Shown here: positions 18,844-26,876 of the stretch, piece after piece
How the letters are laid out: every line of letters starts with the position of its first letter
Numbering within the stretch: the first letter of the stretch is position 1
Assembly: GCF_030408635.1 (NCBI RefSeq)
Contig: NZ_CP047198.1
Location: 2,294,001-2,358,000, forward strand
Source of the DNA: Corynebacterium coyleae
GTDB taxonomy: Bacteria > Actinomycetota > Actinomycetes > Mycobacteriales > Mycobacteriaceae
Direction of reading: 5' to 3'
DNA: 64,000 nt
Position numbers and translations under genes: made by a program
The notes under the pieces: generated by a model
Database searches by the model: none
What the model saw: only the letters and a program-made list of their open reading frames with translations
Told to the model about the DNA's origin: nothing

Positions 18844-19034
18844 GAGTCTCCTACCTCGTCGGGCTACTTGTGTCACAAGAGTATCGCCCTAAATCTTAAG
18901 TTTCACTTGAGGGTTTAATCGAGCGCGACACGCGGGGCGTTACTGCAAACACTTCCGCAAACACCTCTACAAACAACAAAAGGCGCGTGCGGAACACATC
19001 CGCACGCGCCCTCACCTGGCTGGAAATCCGGGAA
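18844..19034. promoter_or_regulatory. cop1 upstream region
   Basis: This 191-bp non-coding stretch between cop1 and cmt2 contains the cmt2 terminator (18982-19010). The cop1 promoter is therefore expected between about 18850 and 18980. The sequence is AT-richer than its surroundings. No known operator is recognised. Confidence 0.45.
18982..19010 (-). terminator. Rho-independent terminator of cmt2
   Basis: A perfect 11-bp inverted repeat, GGCGCGTGCGG and CCGCACGCGCC, has a 7-base loop. Reading on the minus strand it is followed by TTTTGTTGTTTGT. It begins 24 bases after the cmt2 stop and separates cmt2 from cop1 transcription. Confidence 0.9.
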
Positions 19035-20033
19035 CTACCAGGCGTTCATCACATTCAGGATGCGCGGCTTGGTGGCCTCGAGCTGGCTGCCAAACTGATC
19101 CCAGTTGTGCAGGCCGGTCGGGGTGAACACGGCAGTGTGCTTCACGCCGGTCACGGTGGCCTTGGCGGACCAGGCGCGCGTCGTCGCGTTGGCAACGCCC
19201 TCGAGCGCGATGCCGGAGGCGCGGTGCTGCGGCAGGTACTTCTCGTCGGCCGGGCCCGGCACGGCGGAGCCTGCGGAGACGTACACGTCCTTGCCGCGCA
19301 GGTTGCCCATGTTCAGGAACGGGTCGTTTTCAAAGCGGCGCGGGTTCAGCGAGGAGCCCCACATGGCGTTGACGTTGTACATGCCGCCGTCGAGAAGCGC
19401 GGCGCGCAGCGCGGTCTGACCACCCGGGATGGTGGTGGCCAGGTAGCCCGAGTAGGACAGCACCTGACGGAACTGGTTCGGGTGCAGCGCAGCCAGGTTG
19501 ACCGCGGCGGTGCCACCCATGGACAGGCCGAGGATGGAGTTGTTCGTCGGCGACACGCCGAAGTGCTGCTGCAGGTACGGCGGCAGCTCCTTGGTCAGGA
19601 ACGTGTCCCACTTGTAGGTCACCGGGTTGTTGAAGTCGTAGGTCGCCGGGGCGTTCCAGTCGGTGTAGAACGACGACTGTCCACCCACCGGCAGCACGAG
19701 GGTGATGTTGTGGTTAACAAAGGTGCGTGCCGCGTTGACGTCGTTGAGCCACGCGTTGGTGCGCTCCGTCGCACGCAGGCCGTCGAGCATGTACAGGCCC
19801 GCGTTGCCGCCGCGCTGTGCGGGCTGGATCTGTACCGGGATGTGGCGGTTCATTGCGGCCGACCACACGTTGCAGCGCTGGACCCAGTAGCCGACCCGGT
19901 CCCAGGTGCAGCCGGGGCGCAGCCAGTCGCGGTTGGCCGCGGCGGCCTGTGGCGCGCTCACGATGGAGATCGCGCTGAGGATCGCGACCAGCACCGCGGT
20001 GAGTTTGCGGCGCACGGAGGTTCGAGTGTTCAT
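19035..20033 (-). CDS. cmt2: Trehalose mycoloyltransferase (antigen 85 / Cmt2-like)
   Basis: The 332-residue secreted mycoloyltransferase is without LGFP repeats. After the signal peptide (LTAVLVAILSAISIVSAPQAAAA) comes the esterase fold with MLDGLRATERTNAWL, VLPVGGQSSFYTDW and nucleophile Ser171 in LGLSMGGTAAVN. The catalytic-His region is GLHNWDQFGSQL. It is a compact antigen 85 homologue, and the pair cop1/cmt2 corresponds to the fbpD/fbpA pair of M. tuberculosis at this locus. The ATG at 20033 is chosen for its signal peptide; an in-frame start ten codons upstream exists. The numbered symbol follows C. glutamicum synteny and is less certain than the function. Confidence 0.92.
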   Translation of the reverse strand: MNTRTSVRRKLTAVLVAILSAISIVSAPQAAAANRDWLRPGCTWDRVGYWVQRCNVWSAAMNRHIPVQIQPAQRGGNAGLYMLDGLRATERTNAWLNDVNAARTFVNHNITLVLPVGGQSSFYTDWNAPATYDFNNPVTYKWDTFLTKELPPYLQQHFGVSPTNNSILGLSMGGTAAVNLAALHPNQFRQVLSYSGYLATTIPGGQTALRAALLDGGMYNVNAMWGSSLNPRRFENDPFLNMGNLRGKDVYVSAGSAVPGPADEKYLPQHRASGIALEGVANATTRAWSAKATVTGVKHTAVFTPTGLHNWDQFGSQLEATKPRILNVMNAW

Positions 20034-20104
20034 GCATTCCCCTCGAGACGTGTTTTCAGGCAAAAGACACGTTCACGTTACCAACCCGAAACATAGTCCG
20101 CTAT

Positions 20105-21868
20105 TCACTCGGTCGGCCAGGCGATTTGTCGGGTGGGGCTGGTGTGACTGAGGTAGTGCGTGGGGTCGTCGTCAAGCGTGAGCGTGCGGCCCGGGCCCAA
20201 CGAGTAGCGGACGTTGGCCCAGAAGCGGTCCCAGCTCATGGGTTCGCGGGAGGTGGCCAGCAGGTCGGCGATGTCGTCGCTACGCAATGCTTCGCGCGCG
20301 TCCTGCGCTTTTTGCTTATCGACGAACTGCGGCAACTTGTCCAGATCCGCATCCGTGTCCGCCACCTGCCACTCCAGGCCCAGTTCCTTGTCGTGGCCGA
20401 TGCGCCCGTCCGGCACCCGCGGCATGCGCGCGGCAATCGGGGTGGCCAGGCCGACCGTGTCCAGGATGCGCGTGTTCAGCGGCGAGTTCATGCTGGTCAT
20501 GCCAAGGTTGACCATGTAGGCGGTCAGTTCCAGATCGCGCTGGTCGGTTGCGTCGGGCTGGCGCTCGCGCACAAACCACTTGTAGCGCGTTGGATCAGAG
20601 CTCACGACGGCCAGGCTGATCTGGGCGGCGTCCTCGTCGAGGCCTTGCTCGATGGCCTCGTTCCAGTCCCCCATGAGTTTCGAGCCGAGGAAGTCTTCGG
20701 CGTACAGGGGTGGGTCGCCGGCGTCGCGGCCGACGGCCATGGTCCAGAAGTCGCGCTCGTCGACAATGCCGAGTTCCTTTTCGCCGTTGTTGTATGGCTC
20801 CCAGTCGATGGGATGCGCGCGCAGGACGATCACGCTGGCCCACACGACAAGCGCGGTGCCCACTGATGCGGTCACCTTGGTGTACGGCACCGCCATCACT
20901 GGCAGCAGCAGCGCGAACAGGGGCAGCAGCCACATGCGGCCGTGCATGAAGTCGCCGCCGACGCGCAGCACGTACAGCATGTGCGCGAGTGCAACGCCGG
21001 TGGTCAAACACACAATTGCTAATCGACGCCCCCTCGCCCCCCACAACAACCACACCGCCACCGCAGCAGCGCCGAGGAGAGGCAGGGCCAGCCAGTAGTA
21101 GCCGAAAAAGTCGGCGAAGTACTCCCAACCGCGGGCCCATTCAGAGCCGCTGGCGGACTTGGCCACCGCGGTGTGCGGGGTGATCAGGCCGTAGTAGCCC
21201 ATGCGGAACAGTTGGTAGCCGGCGGGAACCGGCAGCGCTACGGCGAGGATGCCTAGCGTTTTGCGGGGGCTAAACGCGATGAGCATGATGCCTGCCACCC
21301 CGCCGTAGAGCGCGAGTTCGGGGCGAACCAGCCAGGACAGGCCGGACCAGAACGCGAGGAAGTAGCCGGTGTAGGGCGCGCGGCGCTTGACCGGGTCCTC
21401 GGCCCAGGCGACGAGTGCCGCCCACCAGATGGAGATCCACAGCAGCGACATGCCCCACTCCAGCCCGGAGGTGGCAAAGTCGCGCGCGGGCGGCAGCGCA
21501 ATATAGATGATGATGCCGAACGGGATGACGGGGCCGACCCTGCCCCAGAACGTGCCGGAGGCGTACGCGGCGGTGGCTGCTGCTGCGGCGGTGCACAGCA
21601 GCGCCAGCCACATGGCGATGCTTTCCAGGCGGGCATCCGTGAGCCACCCGAACAGCGTGATCAGGTACTGCCACAGGGTGGAGGTGTTGGCCTCGACGCG
21701 CTCGCCGGCGTTGAACACGGGACCGTTGCCGGCCAACAGGTTGCGCACGGTGCGCAGGACGATCAGGCCGTCGTCGGACACCCAGCGGCGGGTCCAACCG
21801 CCCCAGAATGCGGCAACGCCCGCCACCACGGCTGCGGCGAGCGCGGAGATACGGGCGTTTTTGGTCAT
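20105..21868 (-). CDS. aftB: Terminal beta-(1->2) arabinofuranosyltransferase AftB
   Basis: The 587-residue GT-C membrane glycosyltransferase adds terminal beta-1,2-arabinofuranose to arabinan from decaprenyl-phospho-arabinose. The N-terminal half has about ten transmembrane helices, with the GT-C acidic pair Asp32-Asp33 (WVSDDGLIVLRT) in the first extracytoplasmic loop. The C-terminal part (about 380-587) is a soluble periplasmic domain. Identity also rests on position between the mycoloyltransferases and ubiA, as for Rv3805c. It starts with ATG, 25 bp after the ubiA stop. Two motif copies (20165-20177 and 20312-20326) fall in the C-terminal domain. Confidence 0.92.
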   Translation of the reverse strand: MTKNARISALAAAVVAGVAAFWGGWTRRWVSDDGLIVLRTVRNLLAGNGPVFNAGERVEANTSTLWQYLITLFGWLTDARLESIAMWLALLCTAAAAATAAYASGTFWGRVGPVIPFGIIIYIALPPARDFATSGLEWGMSLLWISIWWAALVAWAEDPVKRRAPYTGYFLAFWSGLSWLVRPELALYGGVAGIMLIAFSPRKTLGILAVALPVPAGYQLFRMGYYGLITPHTAVAKSASGSEWARGWEYFADFFGYYWLALPLLGAAAVAVWLLWGARGRRLAIVCLTTGVALAHMLYVLRVGGDFMHGRMWLLPLFALLLPVMAVPYTKVTASVGTALVVWASVIVLRAHPIDWEPYNNGEKELGIVDERDFWTMAVGRDAGDPPLYAEDFLGSKLMGDWNEAIEQGLDEDAAQISLAVVSSDPTRYKWFVRERQPDATDQRDLELTAYMVNLGMTSMNSPLNTRILDTVGLATPIAARMPRVPDGRIGHDKELGLEWQVADTDADLDKLPQFVDKQKAQDAREALRSDDIADLLATSREPMSWDRFWANVRYSLGPGRTLTLDDDPTHYLSHTSPTRQIAWPTE

Positions 21869-21893
21869 TGCGCAGATGTTACTGCGTTTTGTC

Positions 21894-22889
21894 CTACCAA
21901 CCTAAGTTCGGCACAACGTAGACCGCCATGACGATGCAGAAGATCCAAGCTGCGGCGAGAAGCTGCAGCACTCGGTCCTCGAGGGCGATCTCGTCGGGTG
22001 CACCGCCCTGGCCGCCGTCGACCACGGAGGCGTAGCGCAGGATCGCGATCACGAACGGCACCATGGATACCTGGTACCAGATGGCGGCGGTGCCCTCGAC
22101 GGAGTTGGAAAGCTGGAAGCCCCACAGTGCGTAGGACATGACCACGGCGGTGGCGGACAGGGTCCAGACGAAGCGCAGGTAGGTTTCGGTGTAGCCCTGC
22201 AGCGAGCGGCGGATCTCCGCGCCGGTTTCCTTGACCAGCAGCAGTTCTGCATAGCGCTTGCCGGAAGCCATGAACAAGGAACCGAACGCGGCGACCAGCA
22301 GGAACCACTGCGACAGCTCGATGTCGGCAGCGACACCGCCGGCCATGGTGCGCAGCATGAAGCCGGAGGACACCAGGGCGATGTCAATCACCGGGATGTG
22401 CTTCCAGCCGAAGCAGTAGCCCAGCTGCAGCGCAATATAAATACCGATGACCCAGGCCAGTGCAGCGCCGTCGGTGGCCAGCAGCGACAGGCCGAGCGCC
22501 GCCACGATAAGCAGCGCGGCCATGGCATAGGCCAGGTTGATCGGCAGCATGCCGGAGGCGATCGGGCGGAAACGCTTCGTCGGGTGGCGTCGGTCCGACT
22601 CGACGTCGCGGGCGTCGTTGATCAGGTAGATCGAGGACGCACCGAAGCAAAACACGATGAACGCCAGCAGGATGTCCACCACGGTGTGGCGGGTGAACGC
22701 TTCCGCGCCGGCAGCCAACGGTGCCGCCAGCACGAGGACGTTTTTCACCCACTGCTTGGGGCGCAGCCCCTTGATCATCGCGTCGACGAGGTTCTTCGGT
22801 GGGGTTTTCTTCATCACCTGGTCCACACCTGAGGTGTGGGGTTCAGACTTCAGCAGCGGCTCGTCGATAGGTTCTTGCGTGTGTGCCAC
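21894..22889 (-). CDS. ubiA: Decaprenyl-phosphate phosphoribosyltransferase (UbiA family)
   Basis: The 331-residue polytopic prenyltransferase-fold enzyme makes decaprenylphosphoryl-5-phosphoribose from PRPP, the first committed step of arabinan donor synthesis. The Mg-binding motif NDARDVESD is at residues 91-99, followed by RRHPTKRFRPIASG. The second conserved loop carries LGYCFGWKHIPVID. About nine transmembrane helices follow a 35-residue hydrophilic N-terminus. The start is GTG and immediately abuts the stop of the PAP2 gene, so the genes are co-translated. It is homologous in position to Rv3806c. Confidence 0.93.
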   Translation of the reverse strand: MAHTQEPIDEPLLKSEPHTSGVDQVMKKTPPKNLVDAMIKGLRPKQWVKNVLVLAAPLAAGAEAFTRHTVVDILLAFIVFCFGASSIYLINDARDVESDRRHPTKRFRPIASGMLPINLAYAMAALLIVAALGLSLLATDGAALAWVIGIYIALQLGYCFGWKHIPVIDIALVSSGFMLRTMAGGVAADIELSQWFLLVAAFGSLFMASGKRYAELLLVKETGAEIRRSLQGYTETYLRFVWTLSATAVVMSYALWGFQLSNSVEGTAAIWYQVSMVPFVIAILRYASVVDGGQGGAPDEIALEDRVLQLLAAAWIFCIVMAVYVVPNLGW

Positions 22890-23390
22890 TTAAATCCTCT
22901 TCTCCGCTTCAATCACGGCCTTCGCCGTCCCCGCGCCAAGCAGTGCGCCGGCGAGGGTGTCGGTCGGGTAATGGACGCCGAGCACGTTACGCGACAGCAT
23001 CATTACGGGCACCAGCAGCCACGGCCACTTCTTGCCGGTGATGTTAGCCAGGTGCGCGGCGGCAGCACCCGTGTTCGCGGCGTGCGAGGACGGGAACGAC
23101 AGTTGCGACGGCGTTCCCACCCCGATCTTCACCCGCGGGTCGTTCGGGCGTGGGCGTCGCACGATGCGTTTGAGCACCACGGTTGCGGCGTGCGCGGCGA
23201 AGGTGCCAACGCCCAGTGCGAGCCACTTTGAGCGCCGTTGCTTATCGACGACCGCCCCCGCCGTTGCAACACCCATCCATCCGAGGTCGTGCTCACCGAA
23301 GTATGAGAGCACACGGGCGCCTTTGGCGGTGGCGGGAGAATACAGCGCGTCCTGGATGGCGACGAGCAGGTCTGTTTCCTTACTGGGCAT
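22890..23390 (-). CDS. PAP2-family phosphatase, probable DPPR phosphatase
   Basis: The 166-residue PAP2 (phosphatidic acid phosphatase 2) protein has the three signature blocks KRIVRRPRPNDPR, SFPSSHAANTGAA and SRNVLGVHYPTDTLAG. At this locus (Rv3807c) the enzyme is thought to remove the 5-phosphate of decaprenylphosphoryl-5-phosphoribose, the step after UbiA. The start overlaps the glfT2 end by 11 bp. A perfect 15-bp recurrent motif (23238-23252) encodes VVDKQ between the N-terminal helix and the first block. Confidence 0.88.
   Translation of the reverse strand: MPSKETDLLVAIQDALYSPATAKGARVLSYFGEHDLGWMGVATAGAVVDKQRRSKWLALGVGTFAAHAATVVLKRIVRRPRPNDPRVKIGVGTPSQLSFPSSHAANTGAAAAHLANITGKKWPWLLVPVMMLSRNVLGVHYPTDTLAGALLGAGTAKAVIEAEKRI
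23238..23252 (+). repeat. Perfect copy of recurrent word TTGCTTATCGACGAC
   Basis: An exact 15-bp match lies inside the PAP2 gene and is read there as VVDKQ on the minus strand. See the finding on the recurrent word for the full list of copies. Confidence 0.7.
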
Positions 23391-25338
23391 CGAACACCTT
23401 CCCCCAGTTGTCGTGGCTGGTCAGGTCTTCGCGCGCGTCGCGGTAGATGCGCTTGAGTTCCGGCCAGCGCTGCTTGATGTCGGCGCGCAGCTGCTTTTGC
23501 TCTTCAACAAGTTTGTCGGCGAGGGCCTTGTCGCGCTTGCGGAAGGCCACGCCGGTGCCGCCGGCGGTAGACACGGTTGCCGAGTCCACGCGTGCCAGGG
23601 TGTACCAGCGGGCTTCCTCCGCGGTGAGGTTCAGCTGCGGGGCATCCCAGTGGGCGCGGTCTTCGTCCTTACGCAGGTGCAGCAGCGCCTTGACGGCCCA
23701 CGGGATCTTCTTCACCCTGGCCAGGCGGCCGCCCATTTTGTTGGTCGGCACACCCGGCGCGCCGGTGGGTGCGGGCAGTTCGGTCGCGGACGGCAGGACC
23801 TGCGCGTCGGAGTACTCGCTGCGGATCTTCTGGATGCGCGGCAACGAGGATTCGAGGATGTCGAAGAGTTGGTCCGGGCCTGCCAGGAAGTCACGCATTG
23901 CCTCGTTTTGGATCGCGATGGTGGAGTACTCCATGCAGAAGTAGTGCTTCGCGGTGGACTTCTGCATGTTCTTCAGCATCGCCTCTGGGTTGTCCGGCCC
24001 GTAGATGGAAGCGACGATGAGGCGGTTGCGCATGTGGAAGTAAGCCTGCCAATCGATGGCGTCGTCCTTGTCGGCCCAGGCCATGTGCCAGATGGCAACG
24101 CCCGGCCAGGTGACGGTTGGGAAGCCCGCTTCCTTGGCGCGCAGGGCGTACTCGTTGTCGTCCCACTTAATAAACAGCGGCAGCGGCAGACCCATCTTCT
24201 CTGCGACGACGCGCGGGAACAGGTTCATCCACCAGCCGTTGTAGTCCACGTCGATGCGGCGGTGCAGCGGACGCGAGGTGGTCTTACGCGGATCCAGATC
24301 CTCTTCCTCAGTGCCCACGTAGCCGAGTGGGTACTTGGCAAAGTCGTGGTCGTACACGGCGTGCTTGGCTGCAGAGAACATGAAGATGTTCGGGTCGACG
24401 GTCTCGCCGGTGGTGCGCAGCTGGCTCCGGTCCTGCAGGTTCAGCATCTGGCCGCCGACCAGGATCGGCTGCTTGGCGTAGCGCGCAGCCTGCACGGAGC
24501 GCACGATGGAGTCCGGCTCGATGGCGATGTCGTCGTCCATGTACAGGATGAACGGAGCGTCGGTGCTGTTGAGCGCCTCGTACATGATGCGCGAGTAGCC
24601 GCCGGAGCCGCCCAGGTTGCCCTGGTGGAAAATCTGTAGTTTGCCATTGAGGTTGCGCTCGGCCTCGGCGAAGTCCGGCTCGTCCGCCGGGTGCTGGTTG
24701 CCCTGGTCGGGCATGAGCACATTGCTAATCGACGCCTCCACGTACGGGTCCTCAGCCAACGCATGCAACGCGTTGACCGCATCCCGGGGACGGTTAAACG
24801 TGGGGATGCCAACGGCGACCTGTTTGGGTTGGGGTGGGACCACGGTGCCGTCGTCAAGCACTTGCTCCTTAGGCTCCTGCGGGGAGCACCACGCCGCATC
24901 GCTGATGCGCGTGTCCTCCTCGGCGGTGATGTCGAACCACAGCCAGCCGCCGTCCTCGAAGTTGCTGAGCTTCAGCGGGATCTCCGTGTAGCCGGTCGCG
25001 TCCACATTGGTCACGCTGATGCGGGTGCCGTCGTGCTTCGAGCGGTACACCGAAATCGTCGCGCGGCCCTGAACCGTCATCGCCAGGACGACGGTGTCCA
25101 GCTGCGACCAGCGGCGCCAGTAGCTCGCCGGGAACGCATTGAAGTAGGTCTCGAAGGAAACCTCGTTGCCCGCAGGAACCTCAAAACTCGTCCGGTCCGA
25201 CCAGCGCAGGCGCTGCTTGTTCTGCTCCTGCTCGATCAGGTACAGCATGCGCACGTCGTGCGGCTCGCCCTTCTTCGGCATCAGCACACGCGCAAGCGTG
25301 TCTACCGCGAGGTTGTTGCTCGTTTCCACAGCTCTCAC
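23380..25338 (-). CDS. glfT2: Galactofuranosyltransferase GlfT2 (galactan polymerase)
   Basis: The 652-residue GT-A enzyme polymerises the galactan with alternating beta-1,5 and beta-1,6 galactofuranose from UDP-Galf. The N-terminal beta-sandwich precedes the GT-A core VGIPTFNRPRDAVNALHALA, the metal-binding triad FILYMDDDIAIEPDS (Asp268-270) and the acceptor-site WHMAWADKDDAIDW. The C-terminal helical domain supports oligomerisation in the mycobacterial enzyme. The GTG at 25338 is taken as start; another GTG at 25329 is equally plausible. It heads the run glfT2, PAP2, ubiA, aftB. Confidence 0.93.
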   Translation of the reverse strand: MRAVETSNNLAVDTLARVLMPKKGEPHDVRMLYLIEQEQNKQRLRWSDRTSFEVPAGNEVSFETYFNAFPASYWRRWSQLDTVVLAMTVQGRATISVYRSKHDGTRISVTNVDATGYTEIPLKLSNFEDGGWLWFDITAEEDTRISDAAWCSPQEPKEQVLDDGTVVPPQPKQVAVGIPTFNRPRDAVNALHALAEDPYVEASISNVLMPDQGNQHPADEPDFAEAERNLNGKLQIFHQGNLGGSGGYSRIMYEALNSTDAPFILYMDDDIAIEPDSIVRSVQAARYAKQPILVGGQMLNLQDRSQLRTTGETVDPNIFMFSAAKHAVYDHDFAKYPLGYVGTEEEDLDPRKTTSRPLHRRIDVDYNGWWMNLFPRVVAEKMGLPLPLFIKWDDNEYALRAKEAGFPTVTWPGVAIWHMAWADKDDAIDWQAYFHMRNRLIVASIYGPDNPEAMLKNMQKSTAKHYFCMEYSTIAIQNEAMRDFLAGPDQLFDILESSLPRIQKIRSEYSDAQVLPSATELPAPTGAPGVPTNKMGGRLARVKKIPWAVKALLHLRKDEDRAHWDAPQLNLTAEEARWYTLARVDSATVSTAGGTGVAFRKRDKALADKLVEEQKQLRADIKQRWPELKRIYRDAREDLTSHDNWGKVFDAQ

Positions 25339-25416
25339 TTTCTATTGTGGGCAGTCGGAGTTAAGCGTAATCGCTTCAAAGGTGATTCCTTGGTGTGGCT
25401 CGCGGGGTGGCGCGGG
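25339..25416 (-). promoter_or_regulatory. Presumed promoter region of the glfT2-aftB operon
   Basis: This is the only gap upstream of the tightly packed glfT2-PAP2-ubiA-aftB run. It contains a small inverted repeat, AAGCG-TAAT-CGCTT, at about 25363-25376. No terminator for the tetR gene that ends at 25417 is evident, so read-through from tetR is possible. Confidence 0.35.
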
Positions 25417-25989
25417 TTAGCCGGCGAAGAGGAGGCGCAGGCCCTCACGGAGGTCAGCCAGGATGCGGTCGGCCTCCGATTCGGGAACCCGCAGGTTGTC
25501 TAGAGTGAGGCCGTTGACCAGCGCGGTAACCAGGCGCGCTTTGGGCTTTGCGTCCTCCTCACCGCCCATCGCAGCGACAACGCTGTCCTGAAAGTCTTCG
25601 AGGACCTCGGTATAGAGATTCGCAATCCAGTCCCGGGTTGCAGAGGCGGAGCCGTACGTGACCCAGATTGCGGCGTCTTCGGAACGCACACCTCCGATCG
25701 GGAGGAGCTCTGCAAGCCTCGCCACCCAGGTTTCGAGCTCGCCTTCCCTTTCAGGCACCGCCGCCACCCGCTCGCTCTGGCGCTGGATGGAGCGGATGAA
25801 CGCGTGAGCCATCAGGGTGTCCCTGTTCGGAGCGTGGTACTGCACAGAGCCGGCGGCGAACCCGGATTCCTTCGCCACCTCCCGCACGCTCACGGCATCG
25901 AGCCCCCGCGACGCAATGATGCGGATGGTCGCGTCGGCGACGGTCGCGGCCGATTCTGAGAACTGATGGTCCAGGGAAAAATCATTCAT
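25417..25989 (-). CDS. TetR-family transcriptional regulator
   Basis: The 190-residue TetR-type repressor has a helix-turn-helix in residues about 20-60 (ATIRIIASRGLDAVSVREVAKESGFAAGSVQYH) and a C-terminal ligand domain. The ATG at 25989 is preferred; the frame stays open upstream across the operator but would run into the divergent gene. It is divergently oriented to the GAP-family gene with a 73-bp gap that contains two copies of an operator-like sequence (26015-26026 and 26033-26044). Autoregulation and control of the GAP-family gene are therefore likely. The ligand is unknown. Confidence 0.88.
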   Translation of the reverse strand: MNDFSLDHQFSESAATVADATIRIIASRGLDAVSVREVAKESGFAAGSVQYHAPNRDTLMAHAFIRSIQRQSERVAAVPEREGELETWVARLAELLPIGGVRSEDAAIWVTYGSASATRDWIANLYTEVLEDFQDSVVAAMGGEEDAKPKARLVTALVNGLTLDNLRVPESEADRILADLREGLRLLFAG

Positions 25990-26010
25990 GGTTGCGCCCC
26001 AGTCTAGATT

Positions 26011-26046
26011 CTCGTACGTTCGTACGGTGTAATACGTTCGTACGAG
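26011..26046. promoter_or_regulatory. Double operator between tetR and GAP-family gene
   Basis: TACGTTCGTACG occurs at 26015-26026 and again at 26033-26044, centres 18 bp apart. The outer bases form an inverted repeat, CTCGTACG (26011-26018) with CGTACGAG (26039-26046). The left copy is itself nearly palindromic (CGTACG-TT-CGTACG). Position and symmetry fit binding by the adjacent TetR protein. Confidence 0.75.
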
Positions 26047-26062
26047 AGATCCGGAGATCCGC

Positions 26063-26752
26063 ATGGGTTCAGTCATCGCCGTTGTTGGCTTGGCGCTGCT
26101 CGACAGCCTGAGCTTGGGCACCCTTGTCATCCCCCTTGCGCTTATCGTCCACTGGCGCGCCGTCCGCGTGCCGGCGCTGACCACCTACCTGCTTACCGTT
26201 GCGGCGGTGTACTTCCTCCTCGGACTAGGGATCCTCCTCGGGTTCGCCGGCCTGGGCTCAATTGCCGAACGGGCCACGCAGACCGACGTCTTCCCATGGA
26301 TCACGTTGATACTGGGCGCGGTCCTCGCGCTTTTCGGCATCTTCGGCCCCAACCCCAAGAAGCCCGAACCCGGGCAGTTGCCGAAACGCGCAGCCGGAGC
26401 CACAAGCAGTGTGCCAAGCATGGTCGCCCTGGGCCTCGGCGCATCACTTACCGAGGCGGCGACGATGCTGCCGTACATCGCAGCGATGGGCATCATCGGC
26501 AGCTGGGAAATCCCCTCCGCGGCAAAAGCCGGGGCCGTGGGCGTCTACTGTCTCGTCATGATCTTGCCGACGGTCATCCTCGCCACCTTGGCGCTGCTCT
26601 TCGGCCAGAAGTTCTTCCCGCAGCTCGAGCGCCTCATCCCCCGCCTCGAGTACGAGGCAAAAGTGACACTTCTCTGGATCGCCGCCATCGTCGGCATCTA
26701 CATGGTGGCGTACAGCTTTGCGACGATCCGCGGCGACCTCCCCGCCTCGTAA
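26063..26752 (+). CDS. GAP-family (Sap/SfLAP-type) membrane protein
   Basis: The 229-residue protein has six hydrophobic segments and resembles the actinobacterial GAP family (mycobacterial Gap, linked to export of glycopeptidolipids). Characteristic parts are GLALLDSLSLGTLVIPLALI at the N-terminus and MVALGLGASLTEAATMLPYIAAMGI in the middle, with a hydrophilic linker between. The ATG at 26063 follows GGAGATCC. It is controlled, by inference, by the divergent TetR protein. The substrate is unknown; the family links to export of envelope lipids or small molecules. Confidence 0.75.
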   Translation: MGSVIAVVGLALLDSLSLGTLVIPLALIVHWRAVRVPALTTYLLTVAAVYFLLGLGILLGFAGLGSIAERATQTDVFPWITLILGAVLALFGIFGPNPKKPEPGQLPKRAAGATSSVPSMVALGLGASLTEAATMLPYIAAMGIIGSWEIPSAAKAGAVGVYCLVMILPTVILATLALLFGQKFFPQLERLIPRLEYEAKVTLLWIAAIVGIYMVAYSFATIRGDLPAS

Positions 26753-26876
26753 CAAGGACCGTTTTCGCGCGGCGGCTGCATTGGCGATCGCCTCCCCGGA
26801 ACCGTTACGGTAGCTACGATTTCCACCCCTCACCTGCTCGAGGGAAACCATCTAACGCATTGAAAACGGTATACCT
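26753..26876. promoter_or_regulatory. Intergenic region upstream of sulP with ACCGT boxes
   Basis: In this 124-bp gap three related boxes are seen: ACCGTTTTC (26758-26766), the palindrome ACCGTTACGGT (26801-26811) and GAAAACGGT (26862-26870). The last is the reverse complement of the first and ends seven bases before the sulP ATG. Their spacing suggests an operator set, but no regulator is assigned. Confidence 0.35.

Noticed and set aside
13605-18918. Long open frames opposite fadD32 and cop1
   Set aside because: These are antisense shadows of strongly conserved genes, without ribosome-binding sites or recognisable domains.
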